From Bacteroidota bacterium (GTDB lineage: Bacteria; Bacteroidota; Bacteroidia; Cytophagales; Cytophagaceae): 64,000 nt of DNA. Where the stretch lies: assembly GCA_023458555.1 (NCBI GenBank), contig JAEWYS010000001.1:1-64000 (forward strand), given 5' to 3'. Under the pieces are notes generated by a model. It saw only the letters and a program-made list of their open reading frames with translations, was not told the DNA's origin and searched no databases. The stretch's first letter is position 1. Each line of letters begins with the position of its first letter. Made by a program: the position numbers and the translations under genes. Below, in pieces: positions 54,672 to 63,748 of this stretch.

Positions 54672-56591
54672 ATGCGAATTTGTTTTCTTCTTTTTTTTAT
54701 GATTTTTATCGGGGGACGGGAGCTTGCAGCGCAGCAGAACCTGTCTACAGGCAATAAGAAAGCCATTAAGCTTTTTCAGGAAGCAGATGCCCTGTTTCGT
54801 CAGCGTCAGTTTGATGTGGGGATAAAAAAACTGGAAGAAGCATTGGAAAAAGATCCCGGTTTTGTAGAAGCGCATCTGACACTCGGAGCTACGTATAAAC
54901 GTTTTGGTGAAAATAAAAATGCCAGAACTCATTTTGAAAAGGCTTGTGAATTAAAACCTCAGTCCAGGGATATGGCTGCTGCCTATCTCACATTGGGAGA
55001 ATACCTCTATCTGGATGGTGAGTATGAAAAAGCCAAGACCTGGCTTGAGCGTGTCGCAGAAGTTAAGCCCCTTCGCAAAGATATAACGGATATGGCAGCA
55101 TCCATGCAGACCAGAGCAGAGTTTGGCATCAAGGCGACCAACAATCCGATTACCTTTATGCCTCGTCTGATGCCATCACAGATCAATAAGTTTTATATAC
55201 ATGCCTATCCCGTACTTACTGCTGACCAGTCCACCCTTATATACAGCCGGCGTGTCGGGCCAAGGGTGAATGATGATGAGGATATTGTGATCAGCAGAAA
55301 TGTAAATGGTAAATGGTCCGATCCGGTTTCGATTGCTCCGAATATAAATACCGGCTTCAATGAAGGAGCCTGCAGCATATCGGGCGATGGTAAAACGCTG
55401 GTTTTTGCCAGCTGTAATCGGGAAGATGGTCTGGGGCAATGTGATCTCTATATATCCTATAATCAGGGCGGAGTATGGAGCGATCCTGCCAATATGGGCA
55501 GAAATGTAAACTCGCCGGCCTGGGATTCCGAACCGTCCATATCTGCGGATGGCAAAACAGTTTATTTTTCTTCCAGAAGGCCAGGTGGACTGGGTAAGGA
55601 AGATATCTGGGTGACCCGGAAAGATGAAAACGGAGAATGGGCGCCGGCTGTAAATCTTGGGTCTCCTGTAAATACCAAAGGCAGAGAGGTTTCTCCGTTT
55701 ATTCATGCAGATGGCAAAACCCTTTATTTTTCGTCCGATGAGCTGATTGGTCTTGGCGGCTTTGATATTTTCTTTACAAAAGATTCGGCAGGGAGCTTCC
55801 CGGAGCCTCGGAATCTGGGATATCCGGTCAACACACCGGCCAATGATGCTTCTGTATTTATTACAGCGGATAACTCCAAAGGGATTTATTCCATTTATGA
55901 AAAAAAGGATAATCAGGCTTCACGAATTCTGCTATATGAATTTGATGTTCCCGAAGAAATCAAGCCGGATAAAGTCAGTACCTATTCCAATGGTTTTGTA
56001 TATGATGCGGAAACCAGAAAGCCGATGCATGCCCGTATTGACCTGATTGATCTGGCAACCAACAACGTTATACAGTCAGTAGATTCTGACCCTGTGACGG
56101 GAGAGTACCTGCTGGTATTAACAGAAGGAAGCGAATATGCGCTCAATGTTGATGAAAACGGATATTTGTTTTACAGCGCTTTTTTTGATTTTAAAAATCC
56201 GGACGGTTTTAATCCTGTCAAGCTGGATGTATACCTTCAGCCGGTGAAAAAAGGTAAATCGGTAGTATTAAATAATATATTTTTCAATACCAGCTCTTAT
56301 CAGCTGGAAGGCAAATCCAGAACAGAATTGGACAAGGTGGTCACTTTTCTGCAAAAGAATCCGGATGTGCGGATAGAATTTGGCGGACATACCGATGATG
56401 TAGGAGCGGATAAGGACAACATGCAGCTTTCCCTCAAAAGAGCGGAGGCTGTATACCAGTATATCTTGTCCAGGGGGATTGATCCGGCCAGACTGAAATA
56501 TAAAGGGTATGGAGAAACCAAACCGGTTGCAGACAATGCAACCGAGGAAGGCAGAAGGCAGAATCGTCGTATTGAGTTCCTTATCCTGTAA
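54672..56591 (+). CDS. PorE-like protein: TPR, PD40/WD40-like propeller, CRD and OmpA C-terminal domain
   Basis: A 639-residue secreted protein with signal peptide (about 1-20). Order of domains: TPR repeats (about 30-145, e.g. AHLTLGATYKRFGENKNA), PD40/propeller repeats (about 160-430, repeated SADGKTVYFSSRRPGGLG-type blades), a carboxypeptidase-regulatory-like domain (about 440-510), and an OmpA peptidoglycan-binding domain (about 525-639, with NTSSYQLEGKSRTELDK and GHTDDVGADKDN). This order is that of PorE, which links the T9SS trans-envelope parts to peptidoglycan. Bacteroidota have several such paralogues, so the name is not assigned. No lipobox is seen, unlike known PorE. A strong terminator follows. 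Confidence 0.8.
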   Translation: MRICFLLFFMIFIGGRELAAQQNLSTGNKKAIKLFQEADALFRQRQFDVGIKKLEEALEKDPGFVEAHLTLGATYKRFGENKNARTHFEKACELKPQSRDMAAAYLTLGEYLYLDGEYEKAKTWLERVAEVKPLRKDITDMAASMQTRAEFGIKATNNPITFMPRLMPSQINKFYIHAYPVLTADQSTLIYSRRVGPRVNDDEDIVISRNVNGKWSDPVSIAPNINTGFNEGACSISGDGKTLVFASCNREDGLGQCDLYISYNQGGVWSDPANMGRNVNSPAWDSEPSISADGKTVYFSSRRPGGLGKEDIWVTRKDENGEWAPAVNLGSPVNTKGREVSPFIHADGKTLYFSSDELIGLGGFDIFFTKDSAGSFPEPRNLGYPVNTPANDASVFITADNSKGIYSIYEKKDNQASRILLYEFDVPEEIKPDKVSTYSNGFVYDAETRKPMHARIDLIDLATNNVIQSVDSDPVTGEYLLVLTEGSEYALNVDENGYLFYSAFFDFKNPDGFNPVKLDVYLQPVKKGKSVVLNNIFFNTSSYQLEGKSRTELDKVVTFLQKNPDVRIEFGGHTDDVGADKDNMQLSLKRAEAVYQYILSRGIDPARLKYKGYGETKPVADNATEEGRRQNRRIEFLIL

Positions 56592-56615
56592 AAAAATACC
56601 GGTTATAATGAGATT

Positions 56616-56648
56616 GCCCTGCTTCCCGAAAGGAGCAGGGCTTTTTTT
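56616..56648 (+). terminator. Rho-independent terminator after the PorE-like gene
   Basis: GCCCTGCTTCC (56616-56626) pairs with GGAGCAGGGC (56632-56641), with one bulged T and a five-base loop, followed by seven T. It ends the queE / PorE-like unit. Confidence 0.88.
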
Positions 56649-56931
56649 ATTAAAAAATGCTTTGACCGGGAGCTGGTACATAAAGCGGGTGATTATCTGT
56701 CTTAAAAGAAGCTGGTTCATTCTGATGTAAGATTCTATTTTTTTATCAATAATTTCTTATGTAACTTTACATAGGGACAATTGATTTTTTTGTTGATAAA
56801 TCAGGAGAATATACCGGTCGAATCTGCAACCAGTCAGATTAACCTCTTATATTCGGTATGTTATAAAATTATATTGTTTTGAGTATCATATAATTGTTTT
56901 GCGGGGTTGGTCGCAGCTAGTCATACTCTGA
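56649..56931. other. AT-rich intergenic leader before the PAS kinase
   Basis: About 280 bases between the terminator and the PAS histidine kinase. AT-rich, with no ORF or RNA gene seen. A TAACTTTA (56763-56770) resembles the -7 consensus with one mismatch, but no good -33 element is at the expected distance, so no promoter is called. Confidence 0.3.
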
Positions 56932-56946
56932 TTGAAACTGCCGGAA

Positions 56947-58020
56947 ATGAAACAAATGAACTACTATGTTTTTGATCACCTTTTAGAAGGTGTGCAGGTT
57001 ATTAATGATCAGTGGCAGTATGTCTATGTAAATAAGGCAGTCGCGATTCAGGCAAAAACAACGATAGAAAGCTTATTGGGCCGGACGATGATGGAGCAGT
57101 TTCCGGGTATTGAAAATACCGAGATGTTTCATCAGCTGCAAGCGTGTATGTCAGATCGTATTCCGCGGCAAATAGTAAATGAGTTTATATTTTCGGATGG
57201 CGGCAAAGGCTGGTTTGAGCTGAGTATTCAACCGGTATCTGAAGGGGTAATGGTCATTTCGTTTGATATAAGCGAGCTTAAGAATACCCAGGTAGAACTG
57301 AGGGAGAAGCTGACAGAACGTACAGAAATGCTGGTACAGATCGAACGTCAGAAGAAACAGCTTGAGGAATTTTGTCATATCATTTCTCATAATCTGAGGG
57401 CACCCCTTGCCAACTTGTTGCTTCTGAGTGATATGGTTCAGAGTTCATCTGATCTGGATGAAAAAATCGTATTGATTGAAAAACAAAAGCCGGTAATAGA
57501 CTTTCTGCATGATATTTTTGAAGAATTGGTTGATGCCACGCAGATCAAGCTTAACTACCAGATTAAGCGGGAGCTTGTTGATCTTGAGCAATGCCTTTCA
57601 AAATCAATGAAATTATTGCAGGGAGAAATTCTTTCATCAAATGCGGAAATCCTTTTTGATTTTTCAGCCGTATCATCTGTGTATTTCTCACGAATTTATC
57701 TTGAAAGCATTGTTTTTAATTTATTGAGCAATGCCTTGAAATACCGGTCTCCTAAACGTAGCCCCCGTATAGAGCTCCGGTCTTTTTATCACGATGGCTG
57801 GATTTGTGTCGAAATCACGGATAACGGGCTGGGTATTGATTTGAAGCGATATGGGGATAAATTATTTAAATTGAGAAAAACTTTTCATGATCACCCCAAT
57901 GCCAAAGGTCTGGGATTGTTTATGAGCAAAACACAGATTGAAGCTCTTGGCGGAATGATCGAAGTGCAGAGCGAGCCTGGAAAAGGAAGTACATTTGTAG
58001 CAAGATTATATAAAAAATAA
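56947..58020 (+). CDS. PAS-domain sensor histidine kinase, soluble
   Basis: A 357-residue kinase without transmembrane helices. An N-terminal PAS domain (about 3-110) is followed by a coiled-coil-like helix (about 112-140) and HisKA with H148 in HIISHNLRAPL. The HATPase part has NLLSNALKYRSPKR (N-box, about 260), DNGLGIDL and GLGLFMSKTQIEALGG. It should sense a cytoplasmic signal and phosphorylate the response regulator seven bases downstream. I chose the ATG at 56947. An in-frame TTG at 56932 would add five residues and cannot be excluded. Confidence 0.87.
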   Translation: MKQMNYYVFDHLLEGVQVINDQWQYVYVNKAVAIQAKTTIESLLGRTMMEQFPGIENTEMFHQLQACMSDRIPRQIVNEFIFSDGGKGWFELSIQPVSEGVMVISFDISELKNTQVELREKLTERTEMLVQIERQKKQLEEFCHIISHNLRAPLANLLLLSDMVQSSSDLDEKIVLIEKQKPVIDFLHDIFEELVDATQIKLNYQIKRELVDLEQCLSKSMKLLQGEILSSNAEILFDFSAVSSVYFSRIYLESIVFNLLSNALKYRSPKRSPRIELRSFYHDGWICVEITDNGLGIDLKRYGDKLFKLRKTFHDHPNAKGLGLFMSKTQIEALGGMIEVQSEPGKGSTFVARLYKK

Positions 58021-58026
58021 TACAAT

Positions 58027-58431
58027 ATGCCCAAAATCAATACGCTGTATCTGGTCGATGATGACGATATTTTTCAGTTCTTAACCAGGAGAATTATAGA
58101 GGAAACGAGGCTGGTCGGAGAAATTAAAGTGTTCTCAAACGGTTTAAGAGCGCTGGAATTTTTAAAATCAGTTCAGGATACTCCGGAAGCTCTGCCGGAA
58201 ATTATTCTGCTGGATTTGTCCATGCCAGTTATGGATGGTTGGGATTTTCTGGAAGAATACATAATGCTTCGGCCTTTTCTGGGAAAAAAGATCAATATTT
58301 ATGTCGTCTCTTCATCTATAACTCCTTCGGATATTCAGCGTGCTCAGTCCATAAGCGAAGTCACGGATTATATAATCAAACCGGTCACAGTAGAGAAGTT
58401 TGCAGAGATAGTCCGTAGTCTGGTCGCCTGA
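58027..58431 (+). CDS. Single-domain response regulator (CheY-like)
   Basis: A 134-residue receiver domain without an output domain. Acidic residues at 11-14 (VDDDDIF), the phospho-acceptor D63 in LLDLSMPVMDGW, the SSSIT segment, and IIKPVT (conserved Lys) are present. As a stand-alone receiver it probably works through protein contacts or as a phosphorelay partner. It is co-transcribed with the PAS kinase upstream. Confidence 0.92.
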   Translation: MPKINTLYLVDDDDIFQFLTRRIIEETRLVGEIKVFSNGLRALEFLKSVQDTPEALPEIILLDLSMPVMDGWDFLEEYIMLRPFLGKKINIYVVSSSITPSDIQRAQSISEVTDYIIKPVTVEKFAEIVRSLVA

Positions 58432-58447
58432 AAAGACCTAAAGCTTT

Positions 58448-58485
58448 TATATTTGCAGAACTAATCAAAGCCCCGGAAAACGGGG
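58448..58485 (+). promoter_or_regulatory. Putative GH9 promoter -7 box and leader hairpin
   Basis: TATATTTG at 58448-58455 matches the Bacteroidota -7 consensus exactly. No clear -33 TTG is seen at the right distance. In the predicted leader, CCCCG (58471-58475) pairs with CGGGG (58481-58485) over a GAAAA loop, without a T-run, so it is a leader structure rather than a terminator. It lies 13 bases before the ATG. Confidence 0.5.
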
Positions 58486-58498
58486 GATAATCTTTAGC

Positions 58499-61219
58499 AT
58501 GAAAAAAATTAGTTGGATTTTAGGAATATTATTTGTCGGGATAGCGGCTCAGGCGCAAATTCGTCTGAATCAGCTTGGTTTTTTGTCGGGTATTCCTAAA
58601 AAAGCGATTGTACTTGCATCACTCCAGGCATCCTCATTTGAGATAGTCACGGAAAATGATGAAGTCGTATATTCCGGTATTTTGAAACCAGTAACCTCAG
58701 GCAGTGGGGAAGCTGTTAATTTAGCTGATTTCTCTGATTTCAGAATGTCCGGTACATATTATATTCGTGTTGGAAATGTACTATCGCATCCTTTTCATAT
58801 TAGAGATAATGTATATGAAGACGTTTTTAAGGCATCGCTGAAATATTATTATTTCAGTAGAGCTTCCATTGATCTGGAACCAGAGTATGCTGGTCTTTAC
58901 GCCAGAAAAAGTGGTCATCCGGATACGCTTATTTACCATTATGGAAGTGGTGTAAGGGCAAATCCGTCTCCCAAGGGATGGTATGATGCAGGCGATTATA
59001 ACAAATATATGGTAACATCAGGCATAAGTACATATACCTTAATGTCGCTTTATGAGCACTTCCCTGAATATATACAAACAGTCAATCTTAACATCCCGGA
59101 GTCTGATAACTCCACTCCGGATCTATTGGATGAGGTGTTCTGGAATCTGAGCTGGATGCTGACGATGCAAGACCCGGCAGATGGAGGAATATATCATAAG
59201 CTGTCTAATGAGAAGTTTGATGATTTCATTATGCCGGAAGATGCAGTTGGACCCAGGTATGTGACTCAGAAGTCTGGTGCTGCGACTCAGCATTTTGTAG
59301 CAACAATGGCGGCCGCATCAAGAATTTTCAAAGATTTTCAGGTGGATTATCCTAAGTACGACTCCATATTTCTAGCTGCTGCGATTAAAGCCTATAATAG
59401 TAACTATTTCCCAAGGGAAGGTTTTGAACATTATTTTTGGAATCCAGGTATGATGGAAACTGGAGAGTATAGCTTTTCACATGGAGCAAGAGAATGGGCT
59501 GAAATAGAATTGTATATTACAACGAAAGGAGAAAAAGGGATACTGCGAGAATTAAAATATGAATACCGATACCCTGAATGGAGTAGAATAGAGAGTTTAC
59601 CGCTCGTTTCGTTAGCTGCAAATCTTGAGAAGCTAACTAATAGCGAAAAGGTATCAGTGATGAATGCGTTCCGTAAATTGGGTGATACGTATTATCATTA
59701 TTATACTTCATCCAAGTATAAGGTCATTCATGGAATGGGAGGAGATGATTATATATGGGGAAGTAATGGAAATGCATCTAATCAGTCGTATATCGCTCTT
59801 ATCGCTTATCGCCTTACCAATGATTTCAGGTACCTGGAAGCTGCGTTGGGAAATTTGGATTATTTATTAGGAAAAAACGCTCTGGAATATTCATTCGTTA
59901 CTGGTTTCGGGCATAAGTATCCCAAAAATCCACATCATCGGATATCAGAAGCAGATGGAATTATAGAGCCGATACCAGGTATGTTGGTTGGTGGACCATG
60001 GGAATCAGAAGGTATTGCGGGATGTGGTCCTATTCCCAGAGTAGATGGTTTGCGTTATGCTGATTTGACCTGCAATTATTTTTCCAATGAAGTTGCTATT
60101 AATTGGAATGCTCCATTTTCTTTTGTTACCGGAGCTGTCAATGCTCTTTTTCGGGGGATACCTGTAATTGTTTATCAACCGAAGGATATTACTTTTACTA
60201 CTGGTGGCGAGTATTCGTTATCTCTGACTTTGTTAGCCTCTTCAGAAAATGTTATTGTTGATTGGTATAAGAATGGAGTCTTGTATAAAAGTGAAGGAAG
60301 TACTGAATTGTTTTTTGCAAATATACGAAAGGAGGATGAAGGAGAATATTATGCTATAGTTACTAATGCATATGGTTCAGTCACTTCAAAGAAAGTATCG
60401 GTTGTCATGTTTCGATCCGCAAATGATTTTTTAGAGCCGCACCTAATTCCTAAGATAGTGGAAAGCGAAGATTTTTATCAGTATACATCGAAAATTCTTG
60501 ATGGAAACAGAGGAGGAATGTACAGGGATGGTGATGCGGATATATACGCCACGGATGATTCTTCTGGCCGATTTCATATAGAGTTTGCAGAGACCGATCT
60601 TGCGAAATACAACATTCGTGTTAATAAAGCGGGTCAGTATCAGGTTCGTCTAAGAGGGAATATTCCGGCTTATCATGCCGGAATATTCTTGGTGGTATGT
60701 AAGGGACCTGGAAATAGTTCTCAAATGAGTAATTTTTCGTTTGATGGAAGTTGGAAACCAGGTTGGCAGACAGTGACGGATAATACATGGAGTTTGACAA
60801 AAGGAGATTATACTGTTGAGATACAAACATACTCATCAAAACTATTGCTCAATTACATCGAATTTGCCGGCCTCTGGGAAGATTGTGCGGGGGTGACCGG
60901 TGGTTTGCATGAGCAGGATGAGTGTGGTGTATGCCTATTGCCGGATGATCCGGATTATAATCGTTGTATTATCACTTCATTAGCTGGAAATGAAAATAAC
61001 TCCGCCCGTATATACCCTGTTCCGGCCTCGGATATTCTGTATGTAGATAAGAATGGAGGTGAGCGCTTTGAAATCTGGAACAATATGGGGCAGAAGATCC
61101 TGAACAATGAGCTCAGCGCGGATCACCGAATAGATATTTCCGGATTGAGCCCCGGTAGTTACCGGATACGCCTGATTGGGCGTGATCAGGTGGAAGTTTT
61201 TCCGTTTATCAAAAAATAG
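58499..61219 (+). CDS. Secreted GH9 cellulase (endoglucanase) with T9SS sorting domain
   Basis: A 906-residue modular enzyme. Signal peptide (about 1-20); CelD_N-type Ig-like domain (about 20-100); GH9 catalytic (alpha/alpha)6-barrel (about 105-555); an Ig-like domain (about 560-635); a CBM6-like domain (about 645-775); a short Cys-rich motif (WEDCAGVTGG...CGVC); and a T9SS type A tail (about 830-906, with RIYPVPASDILYV, GLSPGSYRIRLI). GH9 residues are intact: D163 and D166 in WYDAGDYNKYM and the general acid E531 in NYFSNEVAINWNA. It should hydrolyse beta-1,4-glucan at or outside the cell surface. Its middle part looks more AT-rich than neighbouring genes by eye. Confidence 0.92.
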   Translation: MKKISWILGILFVGIAAQAQIRLNQLGFLSGIPKKAIVLASLQASSFEIVTENDEVVYSGILKPVTSGSGEAVNLADFSDFRMSGTYYIRVGNVLSHPFHIRDNVYEDVFKASLKYYYFSRASIDLEPEYAGLYARKSGHPDTLIYHYGSGVRANPSPKGWYDAGDYNKYMVTSGISTYTLMSLYEHFPEYIQTVNLNIPESDNSTPDLLDEVFWNLSWMLTMQDPADGGIYHKLSNEKFDDFIMPEDAVGPRYVTQKSGAATQHFVATMAAASRIFKDFQVDYPKYDSIFLAAAIKAYNSNYFPREGFEHYFWNPGMMETGEYSFSHGAREWAEIELYITTKGEKGILRELKYEYRYPEWSRIESLPLVSLAANLEKLTNSEKVSVMNAFRKLGDTYYHYYTSSKYKVIHGMGGDDYIWGSNGNASNQSYIALIAYRLTNDFRYLEAALGNLDYLLGKNALEYSFVTGFGHKYPKNPHHRISEADGIIEPIPGMLVGGPWESEGIAGCGPIPRVDGLRYADLTCNYFSNEVAINWNAPFSFVTGAVNALFRGIPVIVYQPKDITFTTGGEYSLSLTLLASSENVIVDWYKNGVLYKSEGSTELFFANIRKEDEGEYYAIVTNAYGSVTSKKVSVVMFRSANDFLEPHLIPKIVESEDFYQYTSKILDGNRGGMYRDGDADIYATDDSSGRFHIEFAETDLAKYNIRVNKAGQYQVRLRGNIPAYHAGIFLVVCKGPGNSSQMSNFSFDGSWKPGWQTVTDNTWSLTKGDYTVEIQTYSSKLLLNYIEFAGLWEDCAGVTGGLHEQDECGVCLLPDDPDYNRCIITSLAGNENNSARIYPVPASDILYVDKNGGERFEIWNNMGQKILNNELSADHRIDISGLSPGSYRIRLIGRDQVEVFPFIKK

Positions 61220-61240
61220 GAAATATACTATGATTTAATG

Positions 61241-61272
61241 TCCATAAGGCAATCGCCAGATTGTCTTATGGA
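61241..61272. terminator. Hairpin between the convergent GH9 and SBF-like transporter genes
   Basis: TCCATAAGGCAATC (61241-61254) pairs with GATTGTCTTATGGA (61259-61272) over a GCCA loop, with one G-T pair. It overlaps the stop codon of the reverse gene (61266). The U-tract is weak on both strands, so termination is likely rather than certain. Confidence 0.6.
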
Positions 61273-62240
61273 TTTAAGCCTTCTTCTCTTTTACCAAGCT
61301 TGCCGGCAATAACACCAATGAGCAATATCTGTATCGCATGAAACAGCATCAGTGGAAGCAGTACGATACCTACTGCGGCCATATTGCCAAAGAGCACGGT
61401 GGAGAATACGGTGCCATGTACCAGTGATTTTTTAGTACCGCAAAACTGTGCAGTGATTTTATCTTCGGTATTGAAACGCAACAGGCCGGAGATGTATCCG
61501 ATGAGTCCGTACACCAGGAAAAACAATGCAATTACTACAGCCACAATAAGTAGCAGATCGTTGAATTCTACGGTACTGAAAATCCTGTTCTCAAAAGACT
61601 CCGCAAAGCTTTTGTATATAATCAGCAATATCACCGATTTGTCAAACGTACTTAGTTTTGAACTATGTTTTTGGGCAAATGCTCCCCAGTATTTTTGAAG
61701 TGCGATACCAAGCGCCACCGGTACGATGATTTCAGTGACCAGCTTCAGGTAAATATGTCCGAAATCAAAATCACCGGCCTGAGAGCCTGAAACAAAAATC
61801 CCCATCCAGAGGGGTGTAATGAGTATACCGATTATGCCGGAAAGACTGGCATTGAATATGGACGCCGGTATATTGCCTTTTGCCATGGAAACCATGACCA
61901 CGGAGGATGAAACCGTAGAAGGCAAAGCGGCCAGAAAGAATACTCCGAGCCAGAGCAGTTTTTGTTGTTCGGTCTGCATCCATGGATAGAAGCAGATTAC
62001 GATCAGTGGAAATAGGATAAACGTACTAGTCTGAATAAGAAGATGCAGCTGCCAGTTGCGCAGCCCGCTTTTTATTTTATCCGGACTTAGCTTTAAACCA
62101 TAAAAAAAGAATATCAGAGAGACTCCTATGCTACATATGGTATCGATAGGAACAGGGCTACCCGGGGCTGCTGCCTGAGGAAAGAAATAGGCTATAACTA
62201 CTACCACTGCTATGGCCGGGACTATTTTATCAATTTTCAT
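61266..62240 (-). CDS. SBF-like transporter (bile acid:sodium symporter family, YfeH type)
   Basis: A 324-residue membrane protein with about nine to ten helices, matching the SBF-like family (YfeH/RCH1-like). The FFFYGLKLSPDKIKSGLRNW segment and ALPSTVSSSVVMVSMAKGN near residues 105-125 (the crossed-helix region of the fold) are clear. Substrate is unknown; family members carry sodium-coupled organic anions. Not linked to the GH9 gene, which converges on it. Confidence 0.88.
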   Translation of the reverse strand: MKIDKIVPAIAVVVVIAYFFPQAAAPGSPVPIDTICSIGVSLIFFFYGLKLSPDKIKSGLRNWQLHLLIQTSTFILFPLIVICFYPWMQTEQQKLLWLGVFFLAALPSTVSSSVVMVSMAKGNIPASIFNASLSGIIGILITPLWMGIFVSGSQAGDFDFGHIYLKLVTEIIVPVALGIALQKYWGAFAQKHSSKLSTFDKSVILLIIYKSFAESFENRIFSTVEFNDLLLIVAVVIALFFLVYGLIGYISGLLRFNTEDKITAQFCGTKKSLVHGTVFSTVLFGNMAAVGIVLLPLMLFHAIQILLIGVIAGKLGKREEGLNP

Positions 62241-62370
62241 GTAAATACAGACAGGTTATCGGGATGGAAACAGAAATATACGGACTACTTGCCAAAATAT
62301 ACCCATCAAGCTAAAATGATTCCTTCTCCCTCAGGGAAGCACGGAAGGTAAAAGCGCAGTAGCTGGTTGC

Positions 62371-63531
62371 TTAATTGAAGTCAATCTCATTGAGGAACCG
62401 CACCTGAGTCTGGTACAGCCATGCCGGGCTTATCCGCATACCAACGTTTCTTGCCCGGATGAGCAGCGGGTTGTCCAGTTGTGCTATCCGGCCAATAAGC
62501 CGGGATTGCTTTATAACTTTTTGTGTCCTTTTGAGACGTTTTTGTTCAAAATTTCTGAAGGCTGCCGGCACTTCCAGTGTTTTGTGCAATGCTTCGGCAA
62601 GCAGCACGGCATCTTCAATGGCCTGACAGGCTCCCTGTCCCATATTGGGTGTGGTGGCATGTGCTGCATCACCAATCAGTAAAATATTGTGTGAGGCATA
62701 ATTTTTTAGCGCAGCCAGGTCGTATATGTCATTCCGGATCAGATCCGATTCCCGGGTCTGGGAGATACTATCCGTGACCCGTGCATGATATCCGGAAAAA
62801 TGTCTGAGCAGATCATTGATTGTATAGTGGCGATATGGGTTATATTCCGGTGTCGGGCTGTTGATACAGGCAAACCAGTAAAGGCGGTTGCCGGTAAGCG
62901 GAAAAATACCGAATCTTCCTTTGCTTCCCCATGTTTCTGATGACAGAGGCGGTATTGCAGAAGCGGGGAGATTTACCACAGCCCGCCAGCAGGTATATCC
63001 GGCAAATCGTATGCCTGACTCCGGAAAGAGCAGTTTTCTGACAGGAGAATGAATCCCTTCCGCGGCAATCAGATATCGGGTCTTATGGGTGCTGCCATCT
63101 TCAAACTCAATAAGAACATCATGATAGCTTTGTCTGATATTTTTCAGTCGTTTGCCGGTATGCAGATTTTCCGGTTTTAATCTGGACACAAGGACATGGT
63201 GTAAATCGGCTCTGTGCAGGGTTATATTGTTCATACGCTGGTTATTCCGGTCTGGCAGAACCTCGTTACGGGTCAGGTAGTTGCCTTGTTCATCCAGTAT
63301 GGCAAATCGAGTCAGGGGAAAGCCAATTTCACGAATGCTATCCAGCATATTTATATGTTCGAGTGCGAACATAGCATTGAGAGCTAGGCTAATACCTGCA
63401 CCAACTGCCGAAAATTGAGGAGCTGCCTCAAAAACAGGGACTGTAATGCCTTTGCCTTCCAGTGCAATAGCTGTAGTAAGCCCGCAAATACCTCCGCCGA
63501 TGATTGCCAGTTCACTTTCTGTATGCTGCAT
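62371..63531 (-). CDS. FAD-dependent monooxygenase (UbiH/salicylate hydroxylase-like)
   Basis: A 386-residue class A flavoprotein monooxygenase. The Rossmann motif IIGGGICGLTTAIALEGKG lies near residue 10, and the second FAD motif LLIGDAAHATTPNMGQGACQAIEDA near 285. A DG-type motif (IAAEGIHSPVRKLLF) lies near 160 with the Asp replaced. The family hydroxylates aromatic rings or related compounds with NAD(P)H and O2. The substrate cannot be told. There are no pathway neighbours. Confidence 0.88.
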   Translation of the reverse strand: MQHTESELAIIGGGICGLTTAIALEGKGITVPVFEAAPQFSAVGAGISLALNAMFALEHINMLDSIREIGFPLTRFAILDEQGNYLTRNEVLPDRNNQRMNNITLHRADLHHVLVSRLKPENLHTGKRLKNIRQSYHDVLIEFEDGSTHKTRYLIAAEGIHSPVRKLLFPESGIRFAGYTCWRAVVNLPASAIPPLSSETWGSKGRFGIFPLTGNRLYWFACINSPTPEYNPYRHYTINDLLRHFSGYHARVTDSISQTRESDLIRNDIYDLAALKNYASHNILLIGDAAHATTPNMGQGACQAIEDAVLLAEALHKTLEVPAAFRNFEQKRLKRTQKVIKQSRLIGRIAQLDNPLLIRARNVGMRISPAWLYQTQVRFLNEIDFN

Positions 63532-63748
63532 GGTTCGTCGCTGGGTCCGTTATGATATGTCGGAAATCAGATGGTAATATACCTGTTATCGGTCAATTAA
63601 CGATGATTCTGATCAGATTTTTACTGTAAAGTGCTTTCCATAAGGATTTTTGGAAGAAAATAGTTCCCTGTATTTTTCTATTGTGGTTAGAAACAGTATG
63701 TTTGCCAGGTGTTTTTATTCGTGTGGTATAAAGTTAATTTTTTGTTGT

